Source of the DNA: Bacteroidota bacterium
Lineage (GTDB): Bacteria > Bacteroidota > Bacteroidia > AKYH767-A > 2013-40CM-41-45
Assembly: GCA_016711505.1 (NCBI GenBank)
Contig: JADJSV010000003.1
Location: 455,507 to 519,506, forward strand
Length of the DNA: 64,000 bases
Reading direction: 5' to 3'
The notes under the pieces were generated by a model. The model did no database searches. It saw only the letters and a program-made list of their open reading frames with translations, and was not told the origin of the DNA. This document shows, one piece after another, positions 63,978-64,000 of the stretch; positions within the stretch are counted from its first letter, which is position 1; every line of letters begins with the position of its first letter. Both the position numbers and the translations under genes were made by a program.

Positions 63978-64000
63978 AGTGTTGAAGATAGCCAAACACA

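Noticed and set aside
61072..64000. Search for a duplicated tRNA-Leu 3' end as an attachment site
   Set aside because: No second copy of the 3' TΨC-acceptor sequence was found in the remaining sequence, so an att pair is not shown.

Overview
The window is a low-GC (visibly AT-rich) chromosomal segment of a member of the Bacteroidota. The evidence is consistent. Four large secreted proteins carry C-terminal type IX secretion (Por) sorting domains. There is a SusC/SusD pair, a β-propeller (Reg_prop) histidine kinase, several lipoproteins with an SxC lipobox, and Bacteroidota-type -7 promoter elements (TAnnTTTG). The order or genus cannot be fixed from the sequence.

Layout, left end to 31.5 kb: the 3' end of a subtilisin-like protease; a Tiki/ChaN-like secreted protein; rluE; a small receiver protein beside an orphan histidine-kinase cap; and a 791-residue repetitive DUF4397 protein. 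Then come a cbpA-trx-CoA transferase cluster, an mlaE-mlaF-mlaD lipid transporter operon, an OmpR/HK pair followed by a cell-surface cluster (PepSY/SdiA-regulated β-propeller, lipoprotein, DUF2490), and an M16 protease pair. An acr3-arsR arsenite efflux unit, an Omp28-like protein and a very large NdvB-type cyclic β-1,2-glucan synthase (2,893 residues) close this part.

31.5 to 52.3 kb: an ECF sigma / putative anti-sigma / surface protein operon on the minus strand, a PQQ-type sugar dehydrogenase-like secreted protein, and a split regulatory pair (propeller HK plus NarL-type regulator). The pair lies directly upstream of a SusC-SusD-lipoprotein-lipocalin operon whose SusC frame is broken by one base. 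The HK promoter and the susC upstream region share a 16-bp motif. The susC leader also holds a composite ~40-bp inverted repeat around a candidate promoter, which is either an invertible switch or a paired-operator array. Next come a coiled-coil HK with its receiver, a second arsenic unit (arsR-arsM-arsC-metallophosphoesterase) with its own palindromic operators, and a hemerythrin-like protein.

52.5 to 64 kb: a YfiR / TonB receptor / HAMP-HK operon (HK frameshifted in an A5 run), and a translationally coupled DedA-TerC-DedA-YbaN membrane operon divergent from a TetR gene with mirrored promoters around a palindrome. Two tRNA genes (Gly-GCC, Leu-TAA) follow, then a PIN-like pseudogene broken in many places and three unrecognised minus-strand genes, which look like an accessory tail beginning at the tRNAs. 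No CRISPR array, transposase, integrase or rRNA gene was seen.
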